Source: Paracoccus albus (GTDB lineage Bacteria; Pseudomonadota; Alphaproteobacteria; Rhodobacterales; Rhodobacteraceae). From it: a DNA stretch of 64,000 nucleotides. The stretch is taken from assembly GCF_027913035.1 (NCBI RefSeq), contig NZ_CP115775.1:434001-498000 (forward strand), in the 5' to 3' direction. Below the pieces are notes generated by a model. The model did not search any database. It saw only the letters and a program-made list of their open reading frames with translations, and was not told where the DNA came from. The translations under genes and the position numbers were made by a program. Each line of letters opens with the position of its first letter. Position 1 is the first letter of the stretch. Shown here in pieces: positions 23,365 to 34,346 of the stretch.

Positions 23365-23439
23365 GGGTGATTAGCTCAGCGGTAGAGCGCTTCGTTCACA
23401 TCGAAGATGTCAGCGGTTCAAATCCGTTATCACCCACCA
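23365..23439 (+). tRNA. trnV: tRNA-Val (anticodon CAC)
   Basis: Acceptor stem GGGTGAT pairs with ATCACCC. Anticodon stem CTTCG/CGAAG holds loop TTCACAT with anticodon CAC at 23397-23399. The T arm contains GGTTCAAATCC, and CCA is encoded. About 205 bases without a gene follow before pcs; I see no integrase, att duplication or other element there. Confidence 0.96.
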
Positions 23440-23644
23440 TTATTCCAAGAGCGCTAAGGTAAGCTTTACGGTCGCGCAGCGCCCTTAAGTGGGGCGGCTT
23501 CGCGAAGTCGTTTGTTGTCGGAATGACCTGCTGCGGAGCACACGCCGAAGGAATGCGGACGTGTAGACTTCCTATGGCGGGCTTCCCCGGCTTACGAGCG
23601 CCATTCTCCTTGCGCCTATTTTGCCGGAATGCGACAACCGCCTG

Positions 23645-24340
23645 ATGGAAATACGCCTGAAAGCCCTGTTCGTTCATCTGCTAACTGCCTCTGGTGCGGT
23701 CTTCTCTATGTTGGCGATGCTTGCCGCCGTGGAAGAGCGGTGGTCGCTGATGTTCTTCTGGCTGATTGTCGCGCTAGTTGTCGACGGTATCGACGGCCCG
23801 CTGGCGCGGCGGTACCGGGTCAAGGAAACCTGGCCGCTATACGATGGCGTGCTGATGGATCTCATCATCGACTTCCTGACCTATGTGTTCATACCGGCCT
23901 TTGCGCTGTTCAAATCAGACCTGCTGCCGGGCTGGACGGGGTGGTTCGCAATCATTGCGATCACTTATGGATCAATTCTATATTTCTCTGACACGCGTAT
24001 GAAAACGCGTGATAATTCCTTTGCAGGGTTTCCTGCTTGCTGGAATATGGTTGTTCTCGTCTTATTTGCGTTGAAGCCGAATTTTTGGCTTATCCTTCTT
24101 ATCGTCGCGGTGCTGACCGTGGCGATGTTCACCAACGTAAAGTTTGTCCATCCGGTCCGCACGCAACGCTGGCGGGCCATCTCCTTGCCGATGGCTGCCG
24201 CGTGGGTGGCTTGTGGGATATGGGCGATCCTTGTCGACTTTCATCCGTCCAGCTGGGCCAACTGGGGCCTTGTGATCACAAGCCTCTGGCTGATCTTCGC
24301 GGGTGGATTGCAGCAACTGACAGAGCCGCGAGAGCACTGA
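23645..24340 (+). CDS. pcs: phosphatidylcholine synthase (CDP-diacylglycerol-choline O-phosphatidyltransferase)
   Basis: The 231-residue multi-pass membrane enzyme condenses CDP-diacylglycerol directly with choline. The CDP-alcohol phosphotransferase motif is complete in the Pcs spacing: D50-G51-x2-A54-R55, G68, D72, D76. Around six to eight hydrophobic helices are visible. The start is set at the ATG at 23645 (MEIRLKALFVHLLTASGAVF), which aligns with known Pcs N-termini. A TTG at 23621 is possible, and neither has a strong ribosome site. This supports an alphaproteobacterium that makes phosphatidylcholine. Confidence 0.88.
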   Translation: MEIRLKALFVHLLTASGAVFSMLAMLAAVEERWSLMFFWLIVALVVDGIDGPLARRYRVKETWPLYDGVLMDLIIDFLTYVFIPAFALFKSDLLPGWTGWFAIIAITYGSILYFSDTRMKTRDNSFAGFPACWNMVVLVLFALKPNFWLILLIVAVLTVAMFTNVKFVHPVRTQRWRAISLPMAAAWVACGIWAILVDFHPSSWANWGLVITSLWLIFAGGLQQLTEPREH

Positions 24341-24435
24341 CGGCCGCCAGCTTGTGCCAGGCCAACGTGGATAGGCCTTGATTACCGGCGATATTTTCCC
24401 ATTATACCGCCCAGCTTAGACCTTTGGGGGGAACA

Positions 24436-25908
24436 ATGTTCCAACGCTGGACGATCACAACCGCTGCAATCGCACTTCTCACGACACCCGCTCTGGCCCA
24501 GCAGGATGGCATTACGCTTGGCATGGTGCTGGAGCCGCCGAGCCTTGATCCAACGGGCAATGCCGCTGCCGCTATCGACGAAATCGTCTATTCCAATGTG
24601 TTTGAGGGGCTGACGAAGTTCGCGCCCGACGGCACCATCCAGCCAGCTCTGGCGAGCAGTTGGGATGTGGAGGATGACGGCAAAACCTATATTTTCCACC
24701 TGCAGGAAGGCGTGAAGTTCCACGACGGTGCGGACTTCAACGCTGAAGATGTCGTGTTTTCGCTGGATCGTGCGCGGGCCGATGATTCGACCAATCCGCA
24801 GAAAACGCTGTTCGAGGGCATCGAAACGGTAGAGGCCGTCGATCCTGTCACCGTGCGGATCACACTGTCCGCCGCGGATGGGATGTTTCCGTTCAAGATG
24901 GCTTGGGGCGATGCGGTGATGCTGGATGAGGCCTCGGTTGCCAATGAAGCGACCCAGCCCGTCGGCACAGGGCCGTTCCAGTTCGGAGAATGGCGTCAGG
25001 GCGATTCCATTCGTCTTGATGCGTTCGAGGGCTATTGGGGCGACAAGCCGGCACTGAAGACCGCCACCTTCCGCTTCATCGGTGATCCGACCGCTGCCTT
25101 TGCGGCGATCATGGCAGGCGATGTCGATGCCTTTCCCATCTTTCCCTCGACCGAGACTCTGGCGCAGCTGGAGGCCGATCCCCGCTTCAAGGTCATCGTC
25201 GGCACGACAGAGGGTGAGACGATCCTGACGATGAACAAAGCCGTACCGCCGCTCGACAATGTTCAGGTACGAGAAGCGATTGCACATGCCGTTAACCGGC
25301 AGGAGATCATTGACGGGGCAATGTTCGGCTACGGCACGCCGATCGGCACGCATTTCGCGCCGCATCACCCGGACTATGTCGATCTGACCGAGCAGTCGGC
25401 CTATGACCCAGAGCGTGCCAAGGAATTGCTGGCAGAAGCCGGGATAGAGGACCTGACCCTACGTCTGGCCCTTCCGCCCACGCCCTATGCTCGTCGTGGC
25501 GGGGAGCTGCTGGCGGCGCAACTGCGTGCCGTGGGCATCGAAACTGAGGCGACCAATATGGAATGGGCGCAATGGCTGGAGACGGTCTATACGGGCAAGG
25601 ATTACGATCTGACCATCATCAGCCATGTCGAGCCCATGGATATCGGCATCTATGTGCGCGATGATTACTATTTCAATTACAGCAATGATGAGTTGAAAGA
25701 GGTACTGGCAGAGGCAAACAGCACAACCGACGATGCCCGTCGTTCCGAATTGCTGAAGCAGGCGCAGACGATCATAGCCGATGACTATGCAAACGGATAC
25801 CTGTTCCAGCTTGCCAAGACCGGCGTTGCAAATGCCAAGATCGAAGGGTTGTGGGAAAACTCACCGACCCCTGCCAATGATCTGTCTCAGGTTCGCTGGA
25901 CGGAGTAA
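24436..25908 (+). CDS. peptide/dipeptide ABC transporter periplasmic binding protein (SBP_bac_5)
   Basis: The 490-residue product has a Sec signal peptide ending TTPALA-QQDG. The mature part has the family hallmarks LEPPSLDPTGNAAAAIDEIV, YSNVFEGLTKFAPDGTIQPA and FHLQEGVKFHDGADFNAEDV. Such proteins deliver peptides, or sometimes nickel or opines, to an inner-membrane ABC transporter. No permease or ATPase genes flank it, so it is an orphan that must work with a transporter elsewhere. The start is the ATG at 24436 after GGGGGG. A strong terminator lies 21 bases past the stop. Confidence 0.88.
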   Translation: MFQRWTITTAAIALLTTPALAQQDGITLGMVLEPPSLDPTGNAAAAIDEIVYSNVFEGLTKFAPDGTIQPALASSWDVEDDGKTYIFHLQEGVKFHDGADFNAEDVVFSLDRARADDSTNPQKTLFEGIETVEAVDPVTVRITLSAADGMFPFKMAWGDAVMLDEASVANEATQPVGTGPFQFGEWRQGDSIRLDAFEGYWGDKPALKTATFRFIGDPTAAFAAIMAGDVDAFPIFPSTETLAQLEADPRFKVIVGTTEGETILTMNKAVPPLDNVQVREAIAHAVNRQEIIDGAMFGYGTPIGTHFAPHHPDYVDLTEQSAYDPERAKELLAEAGIEDLTLRLALPPTPYARRGGELLAAQLRAVGIETEATNMEWAQWLETVYTGKDYDLTIISHVEPMDIGIYVRDDYYFNYSNDELKEVLAEANSTTDDARRSELLKQAQTIIADDYANGYLFQLAKTGVANAKIEGLWENSPTPANDLSQVRWTE

Positions 25909-25929
25909 TTAGGGCGTAAAGCGATGAAG

Positions 25930-25954
25930 GGGCGCCGGTCTGCGGCGCCCTTTT
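25930..25954. terminator. rho-independent terminator after the peptide-binding protein gene
   Basis: GGGCGCC and GGCGCCC enclose a 7-base loop and are followed by TTTT. The gene on the other strand ends 40 bases away, so it may serve both directions. Confidence 0.8.
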
Positions 25955-25993
25955 CAGTTGAGCATATGGTGTGAGTTACAAGGTTTCGGCCGA

Positions 25994-26923
25994 TCAGTTG
26001 CGCAAAACGATACAGCTCAGCCCGACCGAACGCGCCCTTTGGCAGAAGCGATTTGCCTCTGATCTGGAATTCCAGCCGACCTGCGCGGTGTAGACCCGCG
26101 GCGCGCCTTTGCGCAGGGTGCGCCTGACATAGCTGACGCGCTTGCCGTCAAGGATCGGGCTGAGGGCACGGTTGAAGCGGTTGGCCTGACTTTGCGCGCC
26201 TGCGCGGGTCCGGTGTGACGCCAGGATCACGCCCCAGGGCAGAACGGGGTCACTGGCCTGCGACGGCGCAAACTCTCGCAGGGTCCGGTTTCCGGCAAGC
26301 TTTGTACAGGCGGGCAGGAAGGCTGTGTCACCATCCAGACGCAGGTCCAGTTTATCCGGCGTCGGCGGATCGTCGCGCCAACGCCAAGCGTTGAAGCCGG
26401 TGATGGCTTCGACATAATCCTGCGTCTCGTAGGGCAGGGTGCCACCGTCCTGAAGAAAGCGTGCCGCCCGGTTCTCGCCACCGTTATAGGCGACAGCGGC
26501 CAGCCCGATGGAGCCGAAATAGTCGCGCAACCGGCGCAGGTAGTTGGCTGAAACCTGAATCGCCTCTGCCGGGTTGTATGGGTCATGCAGCCCGACGATC
26601 CGCGCCGTGCTGGGGATAAACTGGGCGATGCCTTCGGCCCCGGCAGGAGAGACCGCGCTCGGCTCGAACCGGCTTTCCTTCCAGATCAGGCGCGCGAGAA
26701 AATTCTTGTCCAGACCCTCTCGCGAAGCGGCGCGTTCGATGGTCCGGCAGACATCGGCGACATAAGTTTCAGCGCGAATACAATGCAGGCCATCATCTGT
26801 GCAGCGTTCGTTTTTGGCTGCCGTTTTCGGCGCCCTTCCGTCGATGGCGTCAACGGCAGGCCGTGCCAGAGCAGTCTGCCCGCTCAGGCACAGAACCAAA
26901 ACAGCAGTCAGGAATCGTCGCAT
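25994..26923 (-). CDS. lytic transglycosylase (SLT domain) with C-terminal SPOR-like region
   Basis: The 309-residue secreted enzyme has an N-terminal signal peptide ending GQTALA. The SLT goose-lysozyme-like domain shows the catalytic glutamate in LARLIWKESRFEPSAVSPAG, then GIAQFIPSTARIVGL and AVAYNGGENRAARFL. These enzymes cleave the MurNAc-GlcNAc bond to give anhydro ends. The last 80 residues (WGVILASHRTRAGAQSQANR and VYTAQVGWNSRSEANRFCQR) resemble a SPOR fold, which binds denuded septal glycan, suggesting a role at division sites. The start at 26923 gives a standard signal peptide. Confidence 0.85.
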   Translation of the reverse strand: MRRFLTAVLVLCLSGQTALARPAVDAIDGRAPKTAAKNERCTDDGLHCIRAETYVADVCRTIERAASREGLDKNFLARLIWKESRFEPSAVSPAGAEGIAQFIPSTARIVGLHDPYNPAEAIQVSANYLRRLRDYFGSIGLAAVAYNGGENRAARFLQDGGTLPYETQDYVEAITGFNAWRWRDDPPTPDKLDLRLDGDTAFLPACTKLAGNRTLREFAPSQASDPVLPWGVILASHRTRAGAQSQANRFNRALSPILDGKRVSYVRRTLRKGAPRVYTAQVGWNSRSEANRFCQRARSVGLSCIVLRN

Positions 26924-26968
26924 TCGACCGCTCTCGCATTAACCCGTCTGTCATCGGGATTAGCAAAT

Positions 26969-26998
26969 TGCCGGACCGGGTGAAACCTCGATCCGGCA
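26969..26998 (-). terminator. hairpin downstream of the Lys/Ala-rich protein gene
   Basis: TGCCGGA and TCCGGCA form a 7-bp stem in the 94-base gap between two minus-strand genes. On the minus strand it is followed by ATTTGC, a weak U run. Confidence 0.5.
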
Positions 26999-27017
26999 TT
27001 AGAGCGGTGATCGAATG

Positions 27018-27857
27018 TCAGCCCAGATCGGCTGCGGCCTTGCGCGCGCGCCGTGTGATTTTCTGTGCCTTGCGTTGGGCCTTTCGCGCCTTCTCCTGAG
27101 CTTCTTTTGCCGCGACGGTAAATTTCTTCTTGCCCTTTTCAGACGCCTTCGCAGCGGCCTTTTCAGCCTTTGCCAGTGCCTTTTCGGCCTTTGCCATTTG
27201 ACGGTCGGCCTTCTCGGTCAGTTCCTTCACGGTCTCGGCGGTTTGCTTGTCGTTGATGGCTTGATTATCAGCCTGTTTTGGCGCCTTGCTCCGCGCTGAT
27301 CCAGCGGTCCTGACGGGTGGTTTGGCCTTGGCGCGGCCCTGTGCGGGTTCCCTGCGTTTCGCGACTGCTGAAACGCCATTGTCAGCCGCGGATGAGGTGG
27401 ATGACGCCTGAGCGGCCACCGCTTTCGGTTGAGCTGCCTTACGCGGGCCGTTGCCGCGACGATCACTCGTCTGTTTTGAGCGGGAAGAACGGGCACCCCG
27501 TGCCGCAGGTTTGCGCGGTTCCTGCGGTTTCGTGGCCCTGCGGCTTCTGGCGGCTGCCACCCCATCTGCCTTACCTGTTTTGCCGTTCGTCTTGGTTGCC
27601 CTACGGCGGCGGTTGCGCTCATTCACTGCACGTCGCGTCGCTGTTTCAAGATAGGCAGAGCGCGGGCGCGCACCCTCGGCGGCCGGTTTGCCCTCCTCGG
27701 CTTTGATGGCGCCATCCCGCGCGGCCTCCAGTTGGACGATCAGCTTTGCCAGATCTTCATCAGATTGATTGCGTAGCTTCGGCTGGCGGGATTGTGCGGA
27801 AAGCTCCTGCTCATCGGCGGAAAGGACCTTACGCTCTTCATTGGCAAAATTAGGCAT
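27018..27857 (-). CDS. Lys/Ala/Arg-rich low-complexity protein, histone-H1-like C-terminus
   Basis: The 279-residue product has a short acidic N-terminal segment (VLSADEQELSAQSRQPKLRN, then DEDLAKLIVQLEAARDGAI). A long basic stretch rich in Lys, Arg, Ala, Pro and Ser follows. The C-terminus has repeated KAEKALAKAEKAAAKA-type heptads ending in RKAQKITRRARKAAADLG. No enzymatic motif is visible. The basic Ala/Lys tail resembles histone-H1-like and nucleoid-associated tails, and a coiled coil is likely near residues 210-260. The start at 27857 is chosen because an upstream frame to 27908 is short and unsupported. Function is not assigned. Confidence 0.65.
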   Translation of the reverse strand: MPNFANEERKVLSADEQELSAQSRQPKLRNQSDEDLAKLIVQLEAARDGAIKAEEGKPAAEGARPRSAYLETATRRAVNERNRRRRATKTNGKTGKADGVAAARSRRATKPQEPRKPAARGARSSRSKQTSDRRGNGPRKAAQPKAVAAQASSTSSAADNGVSAVAKRREPAQGRAKAKPPVRTAGSARSKAPKQADNQAINDKQTAETVKELTEKADRQMAKAEKALAKAEKAAAKASEKGKKKFTVAAKEAQEKARKAQRKAQKITRRARKAAADLG

Positions 27858-27938
27858 GGGGTTCCCCAAAACGAACAATACCAAACTCACATAGCCTAAA
27901 TGGGCCAATTAGAAAAGTTAATCAGGTATATACATTAA

Positions 27939-27967
27939 AAAGCCCCGGTGAATGTCGCCGGGGCTTT
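27939..27967 (-). terminator. rho-independent terminator after the L,D-transpeptidase gene
   Basis: AAAGCCCCGG and CCGGGGCTTT form a 10-bp stem. The A run at its left (27937-27941) is a U run in the minus-strand RNA. It lies 20 bases past the stop. Confidence 0.85.
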
Positions 27968-27987
27968 CCGTATTGGTGTGTTCAGGA

Positions 27988-28767
27988 TCAGCCTTCGATG
28001 ATCACGCTTTCAACGGGGCTGGTGCCCGGTGCAGCGGTCGTCATCGGCGTCTGGTTCGCGGGGATCGCGTAACCTTCCGGCGATTCAACGACCGGACCTT
28101 CGTAGCGAACGCTTTCCGACTGCGAACGGACATGAACGGTGGTGCCGTTCGGGATCCGGTTAAACAGGTCCATAATGTCCTGGTTGAACATGCGGATACA
28201 ACCGGCCGAGGTCGCCTTGCCGATCGAGGAATCGTCCAGCGTGCCGTGGATACGGTAGTAGGTGTCGCGGCCATTCTGATACAGATACAGCGCACGCGAA
28301 CCCAGCGGATTGTCCTTGCCGCCTGCCATGCCACCTTTCAGCGGGCCGTAAAGTTCCGGCTGCGTGCGGACCATGTTTGGGGTCGGGGTCCAGCTGGGCC
28401 ATTCCGCCTTGCGCGCAATGGTCCCGTTGCCTGCGAAGTTCTTGCCGGCTGCGCCAACGGCGACGCCATAACGCTCTGCCATGCCGCCTGCCTGCACATA
28501 GTACAGAACACGCGCGAACGGATCGACGACAATGGTGCCTGCCTCCTCAGGGCCATTGTAAGGCACGGTCGTGCGCATCGTGCGTTCATTCAGATAGGCG
28601 GATTTGACAGCGCTGATCTGAATGGGCTCCCCATTCGGGCCGGTATCGGTGCGGGCTTCGTAATAGGCGGGGACGACCTTGGTCGGCGCGGCTGGTGCCG
28701 TTTGGGTGGTCGGGGCACAAGCGGCCAAGCCGACGACCACGGCAAGCGCGATAGAGATGAGGCGCAT
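27988..28767 (-). CDS. L,D-transpeptidase lipoprotein (YkuD domain)
   Basis: The 259-residue product starts with a lipoprotein signal (VVVGLAACAPTT, lipobox Cys at about 17). The YkuD catalytic motif is complete: HGTLDDSSIGKATSAGCIRM, with the nucleophile at about Cys190 and the upstream histidine and serine in place. The family makes 3-3 peptidoglycan cross-links or anchors proteins to peptidoglycan. The lipid anchor places it in the periplasm at a membrane. Its own terminator follows, and it is separated from uvrA by 176 bases, so it is probably transcribed alone. Confidence 0.9.
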   Translation of the reverse strand: MRLISIALAVVVGLAACAPTTQTAPAAPTKVVPAYYEARTDTGPNGEPIQISAVKSAYLNERTMRTTVPYNGPEEAGTIVVDPFARVLYYVQAGGMAERYGVAVGAAGKNFAGNGTIARKAEWPSWTPTPNMVRTQPELYGPLKGGMAGGKDNPLGSRALYLYQNGRDTYYRIHGTLDDSSIGKATSAGCIRMFNQDIMDLFNRIPNGTTVHVRSQSESVRYEGPVVESPEGYAIPANQTPMTTAAPGTSPVESVIIEG

Positions 28768-28943
28768 TCTGACTTCCTTCCATTTCCCCCGGGGCAGACC
28801 AAGGGCGCGAAAACGATACGGGCAAACAGATATCCGCCCTGCATATACTAGGGCTATCGCCCCTGACGACGGTCAAACGCAAGGTGTGGCGCCGCAGGTT
28901 CCCATAGATTTGAACGAAATGCGACCTTTGCGCCGCACCCGTG

Positions 28944-31817
<2,874 letters not shown>

Positions 31818-31878
31818 GTCCCGCCGTTCTGGCCCAAGCGCATCAGATAATCATTGCGCCGCAATGCACAAGCTGACA

Positions 31879-31893
31879 GAACATTAACAGAAC
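31879..31893. promoter_or_regulatory. LexA (SOS) box for uvrA, possibly also the GFA gene
   Basis: GAACATTAACAGAAC is an exact GAAC-N7-GAAC direct repeat, the known LexA target of alphaproteobacteria. It sits in the 91-base divergent region, 62 bases from the uvrA start and 16 bases from the start of the GFA gene. Confidence 0.8.
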
Positions 31894-31908
31894 AAATGGA
31901 GGAGTGAA

Positions 31909-32259
31909 ATGGCTGTTCAGCACTATTCCGGAAGCTGCCAATGCGGCGCAATCGCCTTTGAGGCAGAGCTTGATCTGAGCGAGGTAAATGCCTGCAACTG
32001 CTCACGCTGCCGCAGGCTTGGCAGCGTGTGGAGCTTTGTGCCTGCTGAAGCGGTGAAGGTGGTCGAGGATGGGGCGACAACGGAATTTCTGTTTAACAAG
32101 AACGCGATATCGCATCTTTTCTGTCCGGTATGCGGAATCGAGGCCTATGCGAAGGGCAAGCGGGGAGAGCAGGAGGTCTACGGGATCAACGTGAACTGTC
32201 TGGACGGCGTTGATGCGCGCAGCCTTTCGGTGACGATGATCGATGGTGCCAGCTTCTGA
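31909..32259 (+). CDS. GFA-family zinc protein (second copy)
   Basis: The 116-residue product has the same cysteine layout as the gene at 4224: GSCQCGAI near residues 8-15, CNCSRCRRLG near 29-38, and LFCPVCGIEAY near 70-80. It is shorter and clearly a different subfamily. A GGAGG site precedes the ATG. It is divergent from uvrA and begins 16 bases from the LexA box, so SOS control or at least interference is possible. Substrate is unknown; GFA relatives are often guessed to detoxify reactive carbonyls, which I do not assert here. Confidence 0.85.
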   Translation: MAVQHYSGSCQCGAIAFEAELDLSEVNACNCSRCRRLGSVWSFVPAEAVKVVEDGATTEFLFNKNAISHLFCPVCGIEAYAKGKRGEQEVYGINVNCLDGVDARSLSVTMIDGASF

Positions 32260-32267
32260 CCGGCTTA

Positions 32268-32324
32268 GGGGCGCTGCCCCTCGCCGCTGGCGCGGCTCAC
32301 CCCGAGGTATTTGTCCACCAAAGA
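32268..32324 (+). repeat. dispersed element: hairpin plus conserved 25-nt box, copy 1
   Basis: A GGGGC-GCT-GCCCC hairpin (32268-32280) and CGCC-GCT-GGCG (32282-32292) are followed by the box CCCCGAGGTATTTG, T, CCACCAAAGA (32300-32324). The box recurs with 24 of 25 bases identical at 49379-49403 on the other strand. Both copies lie between convergent gene ends (here the GFA gene and tadA). It may double as the terminator for both genes. Confidence 0.75.
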
Positions 32325-32327
32325 CGA

Positions 32328-32780
32328 TCAGCGGCGTTTGCCGAAGAACTCTTGCAGCAGGTCGCGCGATTCGGTGGCGGAGAGGCCGTCGGTGATCTCC
32401 GGTCGGTGGTGACATTGTGGGTGGTCGAAGACCTTGGCACCATGACGCACGCCGCCCATGCGCGGATCGTTGGCACCGTAATAAAGCCGCGCAATGCGCG
32501 CGGCGGAAATGGCGGCAGCGCACATCGGGCAGGGCTCCAGCGTGACCCAGATCTGGTATCCGGGCAGGCGTTCCGAGCCTGCGATCCGACAGGCGGCACG
32601 GATAACCTCAATTTCTGCATGTGCGGTCGGGTCGCTTTTTTCGCGTGTGCGGTTGCCGCTGCTGGCGATGATATTGCCCTGAGCATCGGTTATGACCGCG
32701 CCGACCGGCACCTCGCCGCGGCCGGCTGCAGCGCGGGCTTCGTCAAGAGCGCGTGGCATATGTGAGGTGAAATCGCTCAT
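32328..32780 (-). CDS. tadA: tRNA-specific adenosine deaminase
   Basis: The 150-residue enzyme converts A34 to inosine in tRNA-Arg(ACG). The zinc and catalytic motifs are complete: HAEIEVIRAA with the proton-shuttle Glu, and PCPMCAAAIS. The C-terminal part, YYGANDPRMGGVRHG, is the TadA-specific region that separates it from cytidine deaminases. The start is the ATG at 32780; the upstream extension to 32834 has no family match. It is convergent with the GFA gene and divergent from the rluB-like gene. Confidence 0.92.
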   Translation of the reverse strand: MSDFTSHMPRALDEARAAAGRGEVPVGAVITDAQGNIIASSGNRTREKSDPTAHAEIEVIRAACRIAGSERLPGYQIWVTLEPCPMCAAAISAARIARLYYGANDPRMGGVRHGAKVFDHPQCHHRPEITDGLSATESRDLLQEFFGKRR

Positions 32781-32897
32781 GCCGCGTTGTGACGCGCGGC
32801 AAGGATTCTGGCAAGCGGTTGGGAAATACTTCACTTCGGCGGGCAGAGGGCGTAATCATGTGCTTTCGCCGCAGGGATGCGCCAAAGGAGAATCGCG

Positions 32898-34346
32898 ATG
32901 ACCGACCCGAAGAACCCCGAAAAACCCGCTGACGCCGACCGAATCGCCAAGGTCATGGCACGCGCCGGCGTCGCCTCTCGTCGTGAGGCGGAGCGAATGA
33001 TTCTGGAAGGCCGCGTGGCGGTGAATGGGAAGAAGATCGACAGCCCGGCCCTGGATGTTCTGCCCTCGGATAAGGTGACAGTTGACGGCAAGAAGCTGGA
33101 CGAACCGCAGGAAACGCGGCTGTGGCTGTATTACAAGCCGGTCGGGTTGGTGACATCTGAAAATGACGAGAAGGGGCGGCAGACGGTTTTTGATGCGCTG
33201 CCGCGTGATCTGCCGCGCGTCATGAGCGTCGGGCGGCTGGACCTGAACTCGGAAGGGTTGCTGCTGCTGACCAATGATGGCGAGTTGAAGCGGCGGCTGG
33301 AGCTTCCGGAAACCGGCTGGCTGCGGCGCTATCGTGTGCGGGTGAACGGTCAGCCCAATGATCTGACCTTCGCGCCCTTGCGGCGCGGTGTCGAGATCGA
33401 CGGCGAAGAATTTGCCCCGATGGAGATCAAGCTGGACAGCCAGCAAGGTGCAAATGCCTGGCTGACGGTTGGCATTCGCGAGGGCAAGAATCGTGAGATC
33501 CGCCGGGCGATGGCCCATGTCGGGCTGCAGGTGAACCGACTGATCAGGATCGGCTATGGTCCGTTCAAACTGACCGGGATGGAGGAGAACGAGGTCAGGG
33601 AAATCAAGCGCCGCGTGCTGCGCGATCAACTGGGCGGGCTTTTGACCGGTGAGCCTGAGGAGAAGGAGCGGCCATTCCGTGCGCGTGGCGCGGATGAAGA
33701 ACGTTGCGGCCCTCGCCGTGATGGGGCGCGTGATGATCTTGGTCGCGACGTGGCGCCTCGTAAATTCGGAGCGCGGTCCGACGGCAATTCACCGCGTTCG
33801 CGCGTTGGCGCGGAAGGACGTTTCCGTAAGGAGCGTGATCGTGAGGATGGGCCGAAGAAATTCGGTGCGGTCCGGCAGGACGGCAGTGGCCGGCCCCGTC
33901 GTGATGATGGTGAGCGCGGTTTGTACGAGCGCGGCGATCGGGATGGTCAAGGCCGAGGCAAGCCCAAATTCAACAAGAATGCCGCGTCAGATGGTGCTGG
34001 TAAGCGGTCGTTTGGGCGTGATCCTGATGGCGAGCGTAAGCCGCGCGGCGGCAGAGATAGAGATGCGCGAGGATCGGATGAGGGGCGTCGCGGCAAGCCT
34101 TTCGGCAGGTCAGCTGACCGCCCGCATCGCGACCGCGACGAGACGCGGGGATTTGGCGGAGGTGATGGTGGCAAGCCACGACCACGCTCTGGCTTCAAAC
34201 CGCGTGGGGAGGGGCCGAAGCGCGACGGTGGACCAAAGCCGCGCGGTCGCGATGGCGGTGGCAGACCGGGTGGCGGGAAGCCGGGGGGCCGTGGCGGCCC
34301 CGCGAGATCAGGTCGCAAAGGAGGGCCCCGCCGTCCCAAGGGTTAA
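32898..34346 (+). CDS. rluB: 23S rRNA pseudouridine synthase (RluB/RsuA family) with long Arg/Gly-rich tail
   Basis: The 482-residue product is nearly twice the size of the minimal enzyme. Residues about 12-60 form an S4-like RNA-binding domain (RIAKVMARAGVASRREAER). The catalytic core follows with the aspartate motif SVGRLDLNSEGLLLLTNDG and GIREGKNREIRRAMAHVGLQ near residues 200-219. From about residue 255 the protein becomes a disordered tail of Arg, Gly, Asp, Lys and Pro (RGRDGGGRPGGGKPGGRGGP). Such RGG-type tails usually bind RNA. Ribosome site AAAGGAG. The stop codon abuts the stop of hemP on the other strand. Confidence 0.9.
   Translation: MTDPKNPEKPADADRIAKVMARAGVASRREAERMILEGRVAVNGKKIDSPALDVLPSDKVTVDGKKLDEPQETRLWLYYKPVGLVTSENDEKGRQTVFDALPRDLPRVMSVGRLDLNSEGLLLLTNDGELKRRLELPETGWLRRYRVRVNGQPNDLTFAPLRRGVEIDGEEFAPMEIKLDSQQGANAWLTVGIREGKNREIRRAMAHVGLQVNRLIRIGYGPFKLTGMEENEVREIKRRVLRDQLGGLLTGEPEEKERPFRARGADEERCGPRRDGARDDLGRDVAPRKFGARSDGNSPRSRVGAEGRFRKERDREDGPKKFGAVRQDGSGRPRRDDGERGLYERGDRDGQGRGKPKFNKNAASDGAGKRSFGRDPDGERKPRGGRDRDARGSDEGRRGKPFGRSADRPHRDRDETRGFGGGDGGKPRPRSGFKPRGEGPKRDGGPKPRGRDGGGRPGGGKPGGRGGPARSGRKGGPRRPKG

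Noticed and set aside
23440..23644. Possible integration site remnant after tRNA-Val
   Set aside because: No duplicated tRNA 3' end and no integrase were found within the following few kilobases.
23396..23677. Minus-strand frame ending MVGDNGFEPLTSSM
   Set aside because: Its C-terminus is the reverse complement of tRNA-Val, a well-known source of false protein annotations. The remainder has no family match.
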